Source: DATCSE01 sp036568605 (GTDB lineage: Bacteria > Pseudomonadota > Gammaproteobacteria > Burkholderiales > Burkholderiaceae_C). Taken from it: a stretch of DNA of 12,681 nt. Below are positions 11,164 to 12,681 of this stretch, piece after piece. The number at the start of each line of letters is the position of its first letter. The first letter of the stretch is position 1. The notes under the pieces were generated by a model that saw nothing but the letters and a program-made list of their open reading frames with translations, had not been told where the DNA came from and searched no databases. The DNA lies in NCBI GenBank assembly GCA_036568605.1, contig DATCSE010000464.1:1-12681 (forward strand), read 5' to 3'. The position numbers were made by a program, and so were the translations under genes.

Positions 11164-12650
11164 AGTCGAAGTCGTGGCCTTGGGGATGGGCGCCGGTGCT
11201 GCTGCTGCTCGCGGCGTGCGTTCCGGTCGCGCATGCGCAGCCGGCGCAGAAGGAGATGCCCGACGTGCCGGCCACGCAGAAGCCCACGAAGAAATTCACG
11301 CAGAAGGCGGTGCAAAAGGCGCCGCAGCCTGCATCCATCTCGCACGGCCTGTTCACCGGAATCCAGGTCGCCCGGCCCGGGGGGACGCCGCGCCAGTTCG
11401 TGCTGCTGCTGTCCGAGAACGATGCGCCCAGCGACACAGAGCGCGTGCTGATCCGCAGGATGAACGCGGCCGGCGCGATGGTGGCGGCCGTGCCGCTCGC
11501 GCCGTTCTATCGGCGGCTCGAGGCGCAGGACGGCAAGTGCACGTTCGCCGCGGGCGCGTTCGAGAACCTTGCGCGGCACATCCAGGCCTACGAGAGGCTG
11601 CCGACGTATCTGCTGCCCATCATCGTCGGCTCGGGTCGCGCGTCGTCATTTGCGTATGGCGTGCTGGCGCAGGCGCCGGACGGCACGTTCGCCTCCGCGA
11701 TGTCGCTGGACTTCTGCCCGCGACTGATGTTCCGCACGCCGCTGTGCAATGCCCGTGCACTGCGTTGGCAAGCGGGTGCAGACGGAGCAGTCGAACTGCT
11801 GCCGGCGCCTTCTTCGCTCTCCGCGCCCTGGACCGCGATGCAAGGGACCGATGCCGCGGCCTGCAAGCCCGGCGATGCGCAGGCTTTTGTGCAGCGGGTC
11901 GCGCAGGCCACGTGGATCCCGGCAGAGGGTTCGAACAACGCGCCCGCCTCATCGGCGCCGCAGGTCCCGGCTGGCTTCGATGCGGCCTTCGCGGCGCTGG
12001 CCGCGAGAGAGCAGGGCCTGGAGCCGCCGCCGGCGCAGCTCGCCGACTTGCCCATCGTCGAGGTGCCGGCCGAAGGCAGCAGCGGCCGGCGCTTCGCGGT
12101 GCTGCTGTCGGGCGACGGCGGCTGGGCCGGCATCGACAAGGGCATCGCCGCCGCGCTGGTGCAGCAGGGCGTTCCCGTCGCGGGCTTCGACTCGTTGCGC
12201 TACTTCTGGAGCGCACGCACGCCCGAAGGGCTGGCCGCCGACCTCGATCGCGTGATCCGCTATTACGCGGCGCGCTGGAAACGCAAGGAAGTGATCCTGG
12301 TCGGCTACTCGCAAGGCGCCGACGTGCTGCCGTTCGCGCTCAACCGCCTGCCGGCCCGCACGCGCTCGTCGGTGCGGCTGACGGCGCTGCTGGGACTGGG
12401 GCAGAAGGCGTCGTTCGAGTTCCACGTTTCGAATTGGATCGGGCCGAGCGGGGACAGGCCGATTGCGCCCGAGGCTGCCAGGCTGGCTTCGAGTAGGACG
12501 CTGTGCATCTACGGGCGGGACGAACGGGATTCGTTGTGTCCGCAGCTGGCGCCGGCGCATGTGCAGGCGATGCCGTTGGAGGGGGGGCATCACTTCGGCG
12601 GTGACTACGATGCGTTGGCGGGGCGCATCTTGGACGCCGTCGCGAAGTGA
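11160..12650 (+). CDS. acvB: AcvB/VirJ-type serine hydrolase, likely aminoacyl-PG hydrolase
   Basis: 496 residues; the ATG overlaps the mprF stop as ATGA, so translation is probably coupled. AcvB of Agrobacterium lies in an operon with lpiA and removes lysine from lysyl-phosphatidylglycerol in the periplasm. An N-terminal export signal is clear (hydrophobic 12-18). Cleavage could be by signal peptidase I after AHA (26), or as a lipoprotein at LAAC (C20). A Lys/Gln/Pro-rich linker follows (30-58), then an N-terminal VirJ-like half (about 60-275), then the C-terminal alpha/beta-hydrolase domain (about 300-496). Motifs in the latter are LLSGDGGWAG (315-324), FDSLRYFW (343-350), the nucleophile elbow GYSQGAD (S384), an acidic segment YGRDERD (451-457) and the His motif GGHHFGGDYD (H477/H478). 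All three positions expected for a Ser-Asp-His triad are present. Only 31 bp follow before the window ends. Confidence 0.9.
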   Translation: MKSKSWPWGWAPVLLLLAACVPVAHAQPAQKEMPDVPATQKPTKKFTQKAVQKAPQPASISHGLFTGIQVARPGGTPRQFVLLLSENDAPSDTERVLIRRMNAAGAMVAAVPLAPFYRRLEAQDGKCTFAAGAFENLARHIQAYERLPTYLLPIIVGSGRASSFAYGVLAQAPDGTFASAMSLDFCPRLMFRTPLCNARALRWQAGADGAVELLPAPSSLSAPWTAMQGTDAAACKPGDAQAFVQRVAQATWIPAEGSNNAPASSAPQVPAGFDAAFAALAAREQGLEPPPAQLADLPIVEVPAEGSSGRRFAVLLSGDGGWAGIDKGIAAALVQQGVPVAGFDSLRYFWSARTPEGLAADLDRVIRYYAARWKRKEVILVGYSQGADVLPFALNRLPARTRSSVRLTALLGLGQKASFEFHVSNWIGPSGDRPIAPEAARLASSRTLCIYGRDERDSLCPQLAPAHVQAMPLEGGHHFGGDYDALAGRILDAVAK

Positions 12651-12681
12651 CTGGTTTTTGTGCCGCTTGCGCGGTTGCTTT

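Noticed and set aside
12663..12681. Terminator after acvB (CCGC, TTGC, GCGG, then TTGCTTT)
   Set aside because: A stem of only four pairs, and it is cut off by the window end.
1..12681. CRISPR arrays, tRNA or rRNA genes, prophage or toxin-antitoxin genes
   Set aside because: None seen: no evenly spaced repeats, no tRNA-like cloverleaf with conserved TPsiC, and no phage or toxin families among the recognisable frames.

Overview
The window is GC-rich (roughly two thirds G+C) with dense, short, mostly well-spaced genes. The families point to a betaproteobacterium of the order Burkholderiales (Comamonadaceae or Rubrivivax/Leptothrix-like). The clues are the short protein at 855-1181, the DUF3943 outer-membrane protein and the form of the Ku protein. 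This assignment is from memory of protein families, not from a search.

Left part (1-6000). Small stress- or envelope-type genes surround one DNA-repair gene. In order they are: the start of an unidentified minus-strand gene at the left edge; a secreted protein made of two 35-residue repeats (318-716); a small conserved protein (855-1181); a YihY/BrkB-family membrane protein (1263-2417); a PRC-barrel protein (2402-2752, minus); a secreted Lys/Asp-rich protein with three paired-cysteine repeats (3026-3601); a disordered hydrophilic protein (3703-4098, minus); the NHEJ protein Ku (4339-5193); a secreted protein with KTGxAl repeats (5194-5583, minus); and a single-pass membrane protein (5750-5995). 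Several gene pairs are convergent with abutting or overlapping stops, or divergent around intergenic regions of 160-275 bp. Five of the six intergenic regions in this half that carry a shared pentamer repeat, CCTAC/GTAGG, do so more often than the coding DNA does. Many of these genes also share a strong AGGAG ribosome-binding site. Together this suggests a co-regulated stress block, but that is an inference. No LigD ligase gene is in the window.

Middle (5992-6263). A 272-bp element made almost entirely of nested inverted repeats lies exactly between two convergent stop codons. Perfect 28-bp outer arms enclose two long hairpins, and CTAG sits at both edges. It has no open reading frame of its own that I credit. 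It looks like a MITE-type or other non-autonomous palindromic repeat and is the most unusual item here.

Right part (6271-12650). On the minus strand are a DUF3943 outer-membrane beta-barrel protein (6271-7719) and, upstream of it, an Asp/Glu-racemase-superfamily protein (7799-8467). Divergent from these is a two-gene operon: mprF/lpiA-type aminoacyl-phosphatidylglycerol synthase/flippase (8506-11163) and an AcvB/VirJ-type serine hydrolase (11160-12650), joined by a 4-bp ATGA overlap. In characterised relatives the first enzyme adds an amino acid to phosphatidylglycerol and the second removes it, so the pair would set membrane surface charge.
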